DNA of 48,788 nt from Spirochaetota bacterium (GTDB lineage Bacteria; Spirochaetota; Spirochaetia; DTKZ01). The DNA lies in assembly GCA_026418195.1 (NCBI GenBank), contig JAOABU010000090.1:1-48788 (forward strand), in the 5' to 3' direction. Positions 9,852 through 20,052 of this stretch are shown here, in pieces (the first letter of the stretch is position 1; every line of letters starts with the position of its first letter). The notes beneath the pieces are model-generated. The model had not been told where the DNA came from, did no database searches, and was given only the letters and a program-made list of their open reading frames with translations. The translations under genes were made by a program, and so were the position numbers.

Positions 9852-12500
9852 TTACAGAAGAAAAGGAGTCATTGATTCAGCTTGTGAAGGAGGTTTCCTT
9901 TTTCCTAAAGAAGGCTTCTCTGTGGAAAGGCGTTTCTTCCATCGAGCAATGAAGTTCAAAGCATCCAAGGGAGTGCTGGTGTCCACGGGAAAAGCACGAA
10001 CCTCCCGTTCCAAGGTGGAAAGGAGAGACGAATCAGGGGATGAGAAAGTAAATGGGATTTGGTGAGGAGAGGGGGAAGGGGAGGAAACATCTTCGGGCTT
10101 AGTACCTAGATGGGAGAGAATTCCCTTTGCCCTATCCAGAATGCTTGAGGGTAATCCTGCTAACTTTGCCACATGAATTCCATAGGAATTACTGGAAGGG
10201 CCATCCTGCACCTTCTTGAGGAACACGATATCTCCACCTTCCTCCTGAATGGCCATGGAGAGATTCTTCATACGGGGATGATTCAAGGCCGTTAGTTCAT
10301 GGTAATGGGTGGCAAATAGAGTCTTTGCTTGGATACATTCTAACAGATACTCCATCACTGCCCAAGCAATTGCCAGCCCATCCTTCGTGCCTGTTCCCCG
10401 CCCTACCTCGTCCATAATGATAAGGCTTCTATCCGTTGCAGTTCGAAGGATAAAGGAGGTTTCGTTCATCTCTACGAGAAAAGTGGATTCGCCCCGGGCA
10501 AGATTGTCCTGGGCTCCAACGCGACAGAAAATCCGGTCCACTAACCCTATTCTAGCTTCCTGAGCTGGAACAAAACTTCCCATCTGGGCCATGATCATAA
10601 TTAAGGCATTTTGGCGGAGAAAGGTGGATTTTCCTGCCATATTGGGCCCGGTAATCAGGGCGAAACACTTCCCCTCTCCGTCCAGGGTGAGAGAGTTAGG
10701 AACGAACTCCCCGGGTGGAAGATACTGCTCCACCACGGGATGTCGACCATCTAGAATGTGCAGGTCCTTTGAATCCAATAGTTCCGGTTTGGTATATCCA
10801 TACAAAGTAGCTGCGTACGCCAAGGACTGGATTCCATCGATCTGAGCGACTGCCGCAGCGAGGGACTGTAAGTTCGGCAACTCCTCTTTAACCTGTTCAC
10901 GGAGCTTTAAAAATAGTTCCTTTTCCAAGGCATGGCTCTTTTCCTCCGCCTGCTCTAGTTGGGATTCCAATTCCATTAACCGTTCAGTGGTGTACCGTTC
11001 TCCACCCACAAGGGATTGTCGGCGGATGAAATGAGAAGGCACATGAGCAAGGTTCGATTTTGTCACTTCAAGAAAGTAGCCAATGATCTTGTTATACCGA
11101 ACCTTCAAGTTCTGTATTCCAGAGGTCTTCCGTTCAGATTCCAAGTACTCTTCTAGTACGGATTGGCTGTTCTTGCGTAGATCCCGATACCGATCCAATT
11201 CTGGATTGTACCCAGGTTTGATGAGATCTCCTTCAGTCAGCTGGATAGGAGGATTCTCCACCAATCCTCTCTCCAGAAGTTGAAGTAGGTTCTGTAAGGT
11301 ATGGATAGACTCGGGAATGAACCCCACTCGTTCCGGAGGGAATGGGATACGTTCCATCAGTTCCAACGCACGTTTTAAGGAAGATCGAATTCCTGCTAAA
11401 TCCTTGGGATGGGCTTTGTCTAGGGCAACCCGAGCGATGAGGCGTTCCAAGTCCAGAATTTCTCCCAGAATGGAGCGTAAGGACTGCAACAAAGCTTGTT
11501 CATGGTACAATTGATCTACCAGCGACTGTCGATCCAGGATTGCGTTCTTTTGTAAAAGGGGTTGAAGGATCCATTTTCGAAGCAGTCGTTTCCCCATCGC
11601 TGTTTTCGTGTGGTCCAGTACTTCCTTCAGGGTGTACCGTTCACTGCCGTCCTGCAGGTTTTGAACCAACTCGAGATTTCGAAGAGTAGCTTCATCTAAC
11701 AGGAGGTACTCTTGCTGGGAGTCCTTACGGAGAGTTCGGATATGGGGCAATAAGTTCTTTGCATTTTCCTCTAAATATTCGATCAGAATCCCTGCCACTA
11801 ACACTTCCGGGTCCTTTTCTGTGAATCCAAACCCTTTTAGTCCAAAAGTCCCGAAATGTCGACACAGTCGATCATGGGAATTTGTTTGGTTGAAACTCCA
11901 GTCGGGAAGAGCGTTGATCACTAACTGTCGATTGGCAAGGATTAGACGCTGGAGGTCTGGGTTGGTATTCAATAAGGATTCGGGAAGGATAATCTCTTTT
12001 AGTTCTAACCTTGCTAGTATTCCTTTAAGGGTATCGATCCCTCTTTCAGTAGGGATCCATGTGGCAACGAACTCTCCTGTAGAGAGGTCTACGTAGGATA
12101 GGGCAAACCCCTTCTGAACCTCTGCTAAGGAAGCCAGATAGTTGTTCATTCCCCGATCTAACAGTTCCTCATCGGTAACAGTCCCCGGAGTGATCACCTC
12201 TACGACGTCTCGGTCTGCTAACCCCTTTCCGGCCGGAGGCACATGCAGCTGTTCACAGATGGCGATCTTCTTACCCGCTTTCAGTAATCGGGCGATATAT
12301 CCTTGGGAAGCATGAAAGGGGATCCCACACATGGGGACTCCATTCCTCTGAGTCAACGTAAGACCTAAAAGGGAACTCACCTCCTTAGCATCCTGTTGAA
12401 ACATTTCATAGAAATCTCCCAGACGAAAGAACAGTATGGCATCTTTGTACTTGAGTTTGATGCGATGGTACTGCTCCATCATGGGAGTAGATTTGGACAT
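9852..12500 (-). CDS. mutS: DNA mismatch repair protein MutS
   Basis: Mismatch-recognition ATPase. From the start MSKSTPMMEQYHRIKLKYKD it is 882 aa, the normal MutS1 size. The mismatch-reading motif is FFRLGDFYEMF, where Phe stacks on the mispaired base and Glu follows. The ATPase has Walker A GPNMAGKSTFLRQ and the Walker B/signature segment IIMDEVGRGTGTKDG. A frame extension upstream would run into skp and is not used; the ATG follows the skp stop (TGAGAATG). The C-terminal ~60 residues are low complexity (SSPSPSPHQ). No mutL is in this window. Confidence 0.97.
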   Translation of the reverse strand: MSKSTPMMEQYHRIKLKYKDAILFFRLGDFYEMFQQDAKEVSSLLGLTLTQRNGVPMCGIPFHASQGYIARLLKAGKKIAICEQLHVPPAGKGLADRDVVEVITPGTVTDEELLDRGMNNYLASLAEVQKGFALSYVDLSTGEFVATWIPTERGIDTLKGILARLELKEIILPESLLNTNPDLQRLILANRQLVINALPDWSFNQTNSHDRLCRHFGTFGLKGFGFTEKDPEVLVAGILIEYLEENAKNLLPHIRTLRKDSQQEYLLLDEATLRNLELVQNLQDGSERYTLKEVLDHTKTAMGKRLLRKWILQPLLQKNAILDRQSLVDQLYHEQALLQSLRSILGEILDLERLIARVALDKAHPKDLAGIRSSLKRALELMERIPFPPERVGFIPESIHTLQNLLQLLERGLVENPPIQLTEGDLIKPGYNPELDRYRDLRKNSQSVLEEYLESERKTSGIQNLKVRYNKIIGYFLEVTKSNLAHVPSHFIRRQSLVGGERYTTERLMELESQLEQAEEKSHALEKELFLKLREQVKEELPNLQSLAAAVAQIDGIQSLAYAATLYGYTKPELLDSKDLHILDGRHPVVEQYLPPGEFVPNSLTLDGEGKCFALITGPNMAGKSTFLRQNALIMIMAQMGSFVPAQEARIGLVDRIFCRVGAQDNLARGESTFLVEMNETSFILRTATDRSLIIMDEVGRGTGTKDGLAIAWAVMEYLLECIQAKTLFATHYHELTALNHPRMKNLSMAIQEEGGDIVFLKKVQDGPSSNSYGIHVAKLAGLPSSILDRAKGILSHLGTKPEDVSSPSPSPHQIPFTFSSPDSSLLSTLEREVRAFPVDTSTPLDALNFIARWKKRLSTEKPSLGKRKPPSQAESMTPFLL

Positions 12501-12502
12501 TC

Positions 12503-13024
12503 TCAAGGTCTCTTCTGATTCTTTAATAGTCTCTGAATTACCAGTTCCGTTATATCTACCTGCTTGCTCCACCATACCAAGTTAGGATCACTACTCTTCA
12601 AAATGACACTGTACCCTTGATCTTCCGCAACGAAGGAAATGGCTTGTTGCAACTCATTGAGGAAGGAAGATGATTCGGTTAGTTTGTTCCTACGCTCCTG
12701 TAGTTGAGCGTTCTTAATTCTGTAGTACTCCCGGAGATAGTTGGTTTTACTGGTAATTTGTTCTTCCAATTGGAGGGATAAGGCTTTGTTCCCTATACGC
12801 TCTGCTTCCAATTGGCGCTCCTTCAGTTGGTTGATCTCTCCTGTAATGGCGTCTAGTTCCCCCTGCAAACGTTTTGTCATTTCTTCTAATTCTCGTACAG
12901 CTTGGGATTCCCGGTAAAATGCCATGGTAACTTTCCCGATGTCCACGATTCCTACTGTGGTTAGTTGTTGCCCCATTATCGCGAAAGGAAGGAGAAAGAA
13001 AAGCATGAAAACAATTTTTCGCAT
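12503..13024 (-). CDS. skp: OmpH/Skp family periplasmic chaperone
   Basis: Exported 173 aa protein: hydrophobic signal peptide MRKIVFMLFFLLPFAIMGQQ, then the OmpH opening (VGIVDIGKVTMAFYRES), then a long charged helical hairpin (about 40-125) typical of the Skp tentacles. Skp binds unfolded outer-membrane proteins on their way to the Bam complex. Its position directly after bamA supports that role. A GTAGGAGGTAGA ribosome-binding site lies just upstream. It matches the gene order recalled from treponemes (bamA, skp, mutS). Confidence 0.9.
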   Translation of the reverse strand: MRKIVFMLFFLLPFAIMGQQLTTVGIVDIGKVTMAFYRESQAVRELEEMTKRLQGELDAITGEINQLKERQLEAERIGNKALSLQLEEQITSKTNYLREYYRIKNAQLQERRNKLTESSSFLNELQQAISFVAEDQGYSVILKSSDPNLVWWSKQVDITELVIQRLLKNQKRP

Positions 13025-13039
13025 GGTTGGCTCTACCTC

Positions 13040-15652
13040 CTACTGATTAAAAATTTCATACCCAATGGAGAACACGAAATCTAAACCTAGGGTATCCCGG
13101 AACAAGGGTCCCGTCTGCATTTCAATATTCCCTGCATCATTGATACGGAACCGTTTGGCCATGTACAATCGAATAGGAAATTGAGGAATGGAGAACCGAA
13201 TCCCTGCACCATACCCAAACAGGAAATCTTGAATCTTAAAGTTGGTGAACTCCTCTGGAGTGTTCCATCTACCTACCATATCGAAGAAAATATCGAACCA
13301 AAGGATCCGTTCTGCCAGCGGCATCCTCAATTCTAACCAGTTGTCCCAAATTGTGCGCTTATCTAGTTCACGGGACCATCCTCGAGCTATGTACATCCCA
13401 TCGATCCAGAGTAAATCCGCTGTACCTGCAGTAAGCCGATCATATCCCGAAGGAACCCAGATCTGGGGCCAGATAAAGGAGAGTTGGGAATGAGCTCCCA
13501 AGACCAACTGGTAGCGCCAGGTGTCAGTGATGTTCACATTCAGAAGGGTAATGAAGTTCTCAATTTTGCTGTCTGTTCGGATGTAATGCTTTTCCCCCCG
13601 CAAGGGTCCTCCGACGAACTTGGCGGTCTGAATCAGGTAGTATCCGGAAGTAGGATTAAAATAAAAATCCCTCTTATCCAGGTATAGGGAAAGGGAAAGG
13701 GCGTTAGAGAATACCCATTCCCCCCGATTCTCTCTATCCGTGGAAAGGTATGGTCGGAACAGATCGGGATCGTAATTTAAGTACGTAAGAGTGGTTCGGA
13801 ACCCTGTTCCCGTGCCCAACGTCCCTAACGGGGTACGGAATCTGTATCCCGTGTTTAGGCCGATGGAAAAGTTGTAGATATCGTAGGTCATCTTATACTG
13901 ACTAGGTACGATCGCGGTAGTTCCTCCCGCATACTCGTAATCGGTAACCAAGTTATACTGTTTGATTTCATCCGCTGTAGGCTTCCTTCCAAAGGGTTTT
14001 CCGTTGGATTTATATACATATTCTCCTGTGAAAGGATCCGGAAAGGCGTCCACCCCCGGGTTACTTCCACTGAATATGGGGAAAAGAACATCCTGAGGAA
14101 TCCCTGAACTCTTGCTATGCTGAATGGTAAAATCTATACCCCCAGACCAACGTTTTCCTAAAAGCCATTTTTCCAAGAAGTTGAAGGAAAGGGTCTGAAT
14201 GATGGGGGATGCGGTTAGATCGATACTGAACACTTGGCCTCGTCCCAAGAAGTTCCGATCCGTCCAGCGCAGGTTTCCAGATATGGGAAACTCTGTGCTA
14301 CCTCCGAAGGCTAAACCGAACATGATTTCGGCCATGCTGGTCTCCTCCACGTTGATCACCAGATCCATCAATCCCTCGGCACTTCCCTGGGGGGTTTCCG
14401 GAACAACGGAGGAGAAATATTGAAGGTTATAGAGGTTCTGCAATCCTTCTACTACTTTCTTTTTACTGAATACATCCCCTACTTCCAGTGGAATTTCCCG
14501 ATACAAAACAAAATCCTTCGTTTTCTTGTTTCCCTTGATGATGATGTTCTCAATATGAGCCCGGTTTCGTTCCACGATATTGATTACGAAGGAAATCGTC
14601 TTCTTCTGTTCATCCCGAATCATCTCCCGGTTGATGGAGTTGAAGATGTACCCATTCTCGAAGTACAGGTCAGCGACCCGTTGGAAATCTTGCTCTACCC
14701 GTGTCATGTTCAATACACCACCCGGTTTCTGACGAACCAACTCATTCAACCGCTCTGTAGAGAAGATCTCGTTCCCTTTGAATGTAATTCCTCCGTAAGT
14801 ATACTGGTCCCCTTCGTTGATGTATAAGGTGATGTTCAGATAGGTACGATTCTCCTCTTCATCCCTCTCAATATCCCGGGTGACATTCACAACCTTCGCA
14901 TCCACAAATCCCCGTTCCCGATAGTACCGTTCAACAGCTTGCACATCCTGTTGGAATTTCTTTTCCTGGTATACTCCGCTATTGAAAAGGGACTGTTCCT
15001 TGCTCTCCATTGCCTTTTTCAGAGTGCTTTCCGAGTAAACCTTGTTCCCACTGAAACGGATGGAACGAATGGTAGTTTGACTTCCTTCGGTAATGGTAAA
15101 TACAACGATTCTTTTCTTGGGATTCTTTGGATCAGGTTCGATGCTGCCTGTGACCTTGGCATCGGGGAATCCCCGTTCCAGGTATAAGTTCAAAACCGCC
15201 TGTTCATCAACTTTCAATTTGGAGGTATTTACCATGTCTCCTGTCTTGATCAATACCGCATCGAGTAAATCCCCTGTCCGTACCTTTCGATTCCCCCGGA
15301 ACTGTATTTCACCCACTACAGGCCGTTCCTCTACCGTGAACTCGATGATCACCGTGTTTCGGTTGGGATCACCCGGCAGGGCATTAGGGGTAAGGATCTC
15401 GAAATAATCAAGAGCATAGAGTTTACTTTGTAAGTCCCAGAAAAGATCGTCGGAAAAATTCTTTCCTTTAAACGGTTCCACGATGCCTGCTAGTTCGTTC
15501 ATGGATACCGCAGACAACCCTTTAAACACGATATCTCGTATTGGTTTTCCCTGGAACCATTCTTTTCCCCCTGTTTGAGCCTGCAACAGGGAAGGGTAAC
15601 TTACACACAAACCTATCACTACAGCAATTATAAAAGAAGCGGATCGTTTCAT
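13040..15652 (-). CDS. bamA: Outer membrane protein assembly factor BamA
   Basis: Central component of the beta-barrel assembly machine in the outer membrane. The 870 aa protein has a signal peptide (about 1-26, ending SLLQAQ) and several POTRA domains through about residue 430. Recognisable POTRA segments include EFTVEERPVVGEIQFRGNRK, TEGSQTTIRSIRFSGNKVYS and NEGDQYTYGGITFKGNEIF. A C-terminal 16-strand-type barrel follows, with a long insert around FPISGNLRWTDRN and many aromatic-alternating strands. The protein ends in F-N-Q (GYEIFNQ), so the last strand lacks a terminal aromatic. It lies between tamB and skp, a natural outer-membrane biogenesis cluster. Confidence 0.95.
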   Translation of the reverse strand: MKRSASFIIAVVIGLCVSYPSLLQAQTGGKEWFQGKPIRDIVFKGLSAVSMNELAGIVEPFKGKNFSDDLFWDLQSKLYALDYFEILTPNALPGDPNRNTVIIEFTVEERPVVGEIQFRGNRKVRTGDLLDAVLIKTGDMVNTSKLKVDEQAVLNLYLERGFPDAKVTGSIEPDPKNPKKRIVVFTITEGSQTTIRSIRFSGNKVYSESTLKKAMESKEQSLFNSGVYQEKKFQQDVQAVERYYRERGFVDAKVVNVTRDIERDEEENRTYLNITLYINEGDQYTYGGITFKGNEIFSTERLNELVRQKPGGVLNMTRVEQDFQRVADLYFENGYIFNSINREMIRDEQKKTISFVINIVERNRAHIENIIIKGNKKTKDFVLYREIPLEVGDVFSKKKVVEGLQNLYNLQYFSSVVPETPQGSAEGLMDLVINVEETSMAEIMFGLAFGGSTEFPISGNLRWTDRNFLGRGQVFSIDLTASPIIQTLSFNFLEKWLLGKRWSGGIDFTIQHSKSSGIPQDVLFPIFSGSNPGVDAFPDPFTGEYVYKSNGKPFGRKPTADEIKQYNLVTDYEYAGGTTAIVPSQYKMTYDIYNFSIGLNTGYRFRTPLGTLGTGTGFRTTLTYLNYDPDLFRPYLSTDRENRGEWVFSNALSLSLYLDKRDFYFNPTSGYYLIQTAKFVGGPLRGEKHYIRTDSKIENFITLLNVNITDTWRYQLVLGAHSQLSFIWPQIWVPSGYDRLTAGTADLLWIDGMYIARGWSRELDKRTIWDNWLELRMPLAERILWFDIFFDMVGRWNTPEEFTNFKIQDFLFGYGAGIRFSIPQFPIRLYMAKRFRINDAGNIEMQTGPLFRDTLGLDFVFSIGYEIFNQ

Positions 15653-15661
15653 AGAAGCTCC

Positions 15662-18600
15662 TCAGTAGGAATATCTCCATCGAAAGGACAGGGTGTTGTC
15701 CCGGATGAACAGTTCTTCAGGATTTCTTGGTCTTAGGCTCCATTCCAACGTAAAGAATGGGGTTTTCCACTCAAACACTACCTCAGACTCGATACCAATA
15801 CCCCCAAACCTACGGATATTACTCGTTAACGGGTCTTCTGCCCGTAATTGGATCAGGTACTCCAAGAATAGATCGGAACCGAGGTATTTTCCCAGAAAAA
15901 CGCTACTTTTATCAAGATACCTTCCTAGGGAAGGAACCGTTTGATTGAGAAGTATGCTTTCCTGGGGAAGCAATACTTCCGTCAATACATTCTGGAAGAT
16001 CTGAGTTCGGACAGAAAACAGATCTAGGTTGAACCGATTCCGCATGTCTCGTTCGAAGGATCGAATGATTTCCGATTGCAAGAACAGATCTCCTGACAGT
16101 AGCAATGCGGAAGAAAGATTCACCGCCTCCTGGGTGCTATAGGTCAACAACTTCCCCCCTCCCCCTAAAAGGGTGAAGATTTCTAGCTGGGAAAGACTTG
16201 GTTCGGATTCAAATCGGGGGGAGAATTGGCTCAATCGCGTATTATCCGCTATTAGGTAAATTCGGACCAACCCATTCTGCGTATTTTCTCGAATCTCGGC
16301 CCGAGTGGATATCACTGGATCAAATTGGCTTCCTCGTTCGTTGAAAACGATTCTCCCTTCCCGTAAGTAGAAAACTCGATCAAAATAGTAAATTTGTCCT
16401 CCCCGAATCCCTATGTTTCCCCGAACCAGGAAGAATCCATCTTGGGTATTCAATTGAATCAGTAAACGTTGTCCTAACGCTGCATAGGTTCGGATGATGG
16501 GGAAATTTTCCGTAGGCCAAACGAACTCGACCAGTTTGCCCGTTTCAATCGATAAGTCCACAGAAAGCCGTAAATCCTGCGTTGAAGTAGTGGCTTGTTC
16601 TGTAAAGATTTCTCCCAAAGTAATCTTTGTGTTTGAAGCATTCACCTTTCCACTGATTCGAACCTCCTGGTCCTCCACATCGATTATCCCCCTTCCCCTG
16701 CCGATACCATCCACCAAAACCCCGTTAAAGTTGGCATCCAATCGAACTCCTCCAGTAGGGCCCGTATCAACCCAAATAGAAACGCTAGCTAATTCATACC
16801 GTTCCAGTTCAAAGGTGCCCCCTACCTGTACGGTTCCACCTTTGGTAGTCAGGGTAATTGGATTTAAAGTAACCGTCTTTTCCCGGAAAATTAGGTAGCC
16901 CTGGAAAGGCCCAAGGACTTCTGGCACGATGTCCAGACGAGCCTTTCCAGATTCTACGACGAGCTCTCCTGAAAAGGAAGGGTCTTGTAGAGAACCTTCT
17001 ATTGAAAGGGCTCCCCGAACAATCCCTTCATCGATACGGAACCCCCCAAAGTTCAAATACTGTTTGAAGGAGGAAAGAGAGAACAGGATATTCCTGAAAG
17101 AAGCTTTCACTTTTCCCTCTCCCTGAAACAAACCTACAGCTTCAAAAGTGATCGGGACAGGGGATCTCACCCGGAGTATAAAGGAACCTGTAGTATCTAT
17201 CTTTCCATCGATCGCATGATCCGGACCTCCGGAAAAAAGAACCTGTGTTCCCTCCTTCACAAGTTGGATATTCCATTCCCTATACTCTTTGGGTATTCCT
17301 TGATCAAGAACTGTGAAGGAACTCTCCCCTTTTTGAACAGGAAGGTACAACGATGGAAGCTCAAACAGGGTACCAGGAGCTGCAAAAGTGATCTTCCCTT
17401 CACTTCGACCCTGAAAAGGTTTTTTCCCTAGGGAGACGCTGGTCTTGACATCCCAATCCAAGGAACCTTTACCTGCATCTAGGTTCGCCTTTCCTTCTAG
17501 GGTCAAGAACTCATTGTATATAAGTTCAATTCGATGAGCATTCACTCGGGTTTCCGAAAGGGTTCCGGAAAAGGCGCCCCCAAACCTATGGACTTGGTAT
17601 CTTCCTTCCTCAATCCGCAGATCCACTGATACCTCTCTCTGATTGAGGATGTCCTGTCCCCTAACCCTTCCTTCCACCAGGCCCCCGATTCTCTCTTCCG
17701 GGAAAATTCGTATCAAGGGCATCTTCTGAACCTCTAGGTCCACAGACAGGGTTCCGTTTTGGTACGCTACTTGGATAGAATACGTTTCATGTTCCGCTTT
17801 TCCGTGCAGTATGGTTCTAAGCTGGGCTCGAGGAGCTTCCAAAGCGAACTCCAGCACACCACTTCCTTCCAACGTAGTGAAGGGATCCTGAATTAAGAGG
17901 GAGGTAAGAGTCCCCTGACCCGGTAGTAAAGTACCACTCATGTACAGTTCCATCGACCTCCCTACCCACTGGGGAGAGAGGGATAGGTGGACGTGTTTGA
18001 AATCTAGTACCCAAGATTGGGGAGATGAGTAGAAAAACTCCCATGTTCCGCTTATTTGTGTTTCCTTAAAATAGGGAATTACCAGGGGAAGGTTTTCAAC
18101 AGACATAGAACCGAATGCCCCAACATCTTTCCCCCAATGTAGTTCTAATTTTGAATGGTAAGAACCCGTGATACGTGCGTACCCGTGAGGATCTAGTAAA
18201 GTACTGAATCGATAGACCTCCCCAAACATCTCTAAGTTCGTGTCAAACTCCAGAACCCATGAATCCAACCGTTTCCCTCGAATCGAGGCCTGTCCGTTTT
18301 GATTATTCCAATGAAACTCTAGATGAGGAATCTGAAAAACTCCATCGGGATTGTGCCTGAAAGAACCCCGCACGAAGTGTTCTTGTTTTGCTTCCTCTTG
18401 TAAGGTAAAGTCTGGTGCGTCGATCTCCCATCCTGCAGCGGAGAATTGAAAGAAAACCTTCGCAGAAAGCATGAGGGGGGGAAGTCCTTTCAGGGTTTGT
18501 AGGATTTCCTGTCCTCCTAATTGATCTAACAGTAGATAGCTACTTTGAAGGGGGAAGTCCTGTAAGTTGATTCCTCCGAGTGCCTGCGTACGATCACTCT

Positions 18601-20005
18601 CTGGAAAAATCCCATACAGTTGGATCGGTTTGGAGGTAGGGGAAAGAGAGAAGGATGCCTCCAATCTCTGGAAACCGAACCTGGATTCCTTTGAAGGATA
18701 CAAGGCTGCCCGGTATTGATAAAACCCAGCCCTTCCCCAGGAAAGGAATGGCCCTTCAAACTGTATTCCTCCATCGATCCGAGTAACATGGATCGTGCCA
18801 TCAATGGGATAGGAAGTGGGATAGGTAACCTTCTCGAGGGTGATCTGTCCCTCTGGAATGAGGTCTGGGAACGGTATCGAGCCTTTAAAGATTACCGTGC
18901 CGTGTTTATTCTTGAGGTAGAGTTCTGAAAATCGAACCTCTTGCGCGTTTCCCTGGAAATCCAACTGCAGAAAGGTAGAAGTTTGTACAATACCCTGGGG
19001 TAGAATCCCCTGAAACACTCCCTCATAAAAAAGTTTTCTCGTTTCCAGGTTATAGGTTAGAATTCCTTTCCCAGAGAGTGTGGTATTCAACAAGCTATGT
19101 AACTCAGAAACCTGTAAGGGTTGTATCAGGGAGGAAGGGGTAAATGTTTCGCATAGCAATGTGGCAGAGATGGTTTTTTCGATATCGTCGTACAAAACCG
19201 ATAGATCAATGGGGTTTCGATCTTCCAATCGTTTGATAGATATTTTTTTATTCTCTGTAGAGACCTTGAAGGCTTGGCGTTCCAGAAGAAAAGAATCTAT
19301 CTTGGTCCGTTCAAACACGATGGTAGTATCTGTGACCCCTTGAAGATTCCGAAATCGTGAGGTGAGTTCCACCCTTGTCTGAAAATGATGGAATCCAACC
19401 CCTTCAATCCCTTGGTAGGTTAGATTTGTAGTTACCTGAAGAACCTGTGCCTCCCCTTCGTGGGAAAGGGAAAAAAAAAGGTCTCGAGCTGTTGCGGTGC
19501 CAAAAGACGAAACGAACTGAAGATGTACTCTTTTTCCTATTACTCTAGGGAATTTCGCTTTCCCCTGATCTGAAAAAGGAACCACAGAACTTCCTGTATT
19601 GGTAAATCTCTCCTGTATTCTGCTTAAAGACCTCTCATTCGTCTCGATATATGCATCCTCTAGTACGATTTCTTCGATACCTTCCCATACTTTCCCTGAT
19701 AGAAGGGTAAATAATCGATAACGAATCTTCAAAGATGAGACTCGAGCCGAAGAAAAAGGATCATTCCGATCCTGGATGCGAAAGTTCCTTATTTCCAGTG
19801 AACGAAGAAAGGAAGGAGAAATGGAGGTATATTCAAGATCTACTCCGAAAGATTCTTCCAATTGATGAAGGATACTCCCTTTTAGTTCCTCTACGTACCT
19901 CTTAATTGAACGATTCAAAGGCAGGATAGCGAATAAAGTGAGGGATAGAATGAGGATCCCACAAATGGATAAGATCTTTTCCTTCCTCCTTTGTACTGTT
20001 GCCAC
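15662..20005 (-). CDS. tamB: TamB/DUF490 family translocation and assembly module protein
   Basis: A 1447 aa AsmA/TamB-type protein. It has one N-terminal membrane anchor (ILSICGILILSLTLFAILP), a very long stretch of beta-rich repeats, and a C-terminal DUF490/TamB domain (about 1000-1447). That domain holds typical segments such as GGTVQVGGTFELERYELASV and VRGNIGIRGGQIYYFDRVF. Proteins of this type form a periplasm-spanning groove that carries phospholipids between membranes and act with BamA-family barrels. bamA follows after 9 bases. The start is a GTG preceded by GGAGGG at 10 bases. Base composition is like the neighbours. Confidence 0.9.
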   Translation of the reverse strand: MATVQRRKEKILSICGILILSLTLFAILPLNRSIKRYVEELKGSILHQLEESFGVDLEYTSISPSFLRSLEIRNFRIQDRNDPFSSARVSSLKIRYRLFTLLSGKVWEGIEEIVLEDAYIETNERSLSRIQERFTNTGSSVVPFSDQGKAKFPRVIGKRVHLQFVSSFGTATARDLFFSLSHEGEAQVLQVTTNLTYQGIEGVGFHHFQTRVELTSRFRNLQGVTDTTIVFERTKIDSFLLERQAFKVSTENKKISIKRLEDRNPIDLSVLYDDIEKTISATLLCETFTPSSLIQPLQVSELHSLLNTTLSGKGILTYNLETRKLFYEGVFQGILPQGIVQTSTFLQLDFQGNAQEVRFSELYLKNKHGTVIFKGSIPFPDLIPEGQITLEKVTYPTSYPIDGTIHVTRIDGGIQFEGPFLSWGRAGFYQYRAALYPSKESRFGFQRLEASFSLSPTSKPIQLYGIFPESDRTQALGGINLQDFPLQSSYLLLDQLGGQEILQTLKGLPPLMLSAKVFFQFSAAGWEIDAPDFTLQEEAKQEHFVRGSFRHNPDGVFQIPHLEFHWNNQNGQASIRGKRLDSWVLEFDTNLEMFGEVYRFSTLLDPHGYARITGSYHSKLELHWGKDVGAFGSMSVENLPLVIPYFKETQISGTWEFFYSSPQSWVLDFKHVHLSLSPQWVGRSMELYMSGTLLPGQGTLTSLLIQDPFTTLEGSGVLEFALEAPRAQLRTILHGKAEHETYSIQVAYQNGTLSVDLEVQKMPLIRIFPEERIGGLVEGRVRGQDILNQREVSVDLRIEEGRYQVHRFGGAFSGTLSETRVNAHRIELIYNEFLTLEGKANLDAGKGSLDWDVKTSVSLGKKPFQGRSEGKITFAAPGTLFELPSLYLPVQKGESSFTVLDQGIPKEYREWNIQLVKEGTQVLFSGGPDHAIDGKIDTTGSFILRVRSPVPITFEAVGLFQGEGKVKASFRNILFSLSSFKQYLNFGGFRIDEGIVRGALSIEGSLQDPSFSGELVVESGKARLDIVPEVLGPFQGYLIFREKTVTLNPITLTTKGGTVQVGGTFELERYELASVSIWVDTGPTGGVRLDANFNGVLVDGIGRGRGIIDVEDQEVRISGKVNASNTKITLGEIFTEQATTSTQDLRLSVDLSIETGKLVEFVWPTENFPIIRTYAALGQRLLIQLNTQDGFFLVRGNIGIRGGQIYYFDRVFYLREGRIVFNERGSQFDPVISTRAEIRENTQNGLVRIYLIADNTRLSQFSPRFESEPSLSQLEIFTLLGGGGKLLTYSTQEAVNLSSALLLSGDLFLQSEIIRSFERDMRNRFNLDLFSVRTQIFQNVLTEVLLPQESILLNQTVPSLGRYLDKSSVFLGKYLGSDLFLEYLIQLRAEDPLTSNIRRFGGIGIESEVVFEWKTPFFTLEWSLRPRNPEELFIRDNTLSFRWRYSY

Positions 20006-20043
20006 AGACTACTTACCCTCCATCCAGTTTCCCGATAAACTGT

Positions 20044-20052
20044 ACCATAACA
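20044..20052 (-). promoter_or_regulatory. Extended -10 promoter candidate for tamB
   Basis: TGTTATGGT (TGn plus TATGGT) on the minus strand, about 40 bases upstream of the tamB GTG, with no good -35. It overlaps the tmk start codon, so the two divergent genes share this short space. Confidence 0.4.
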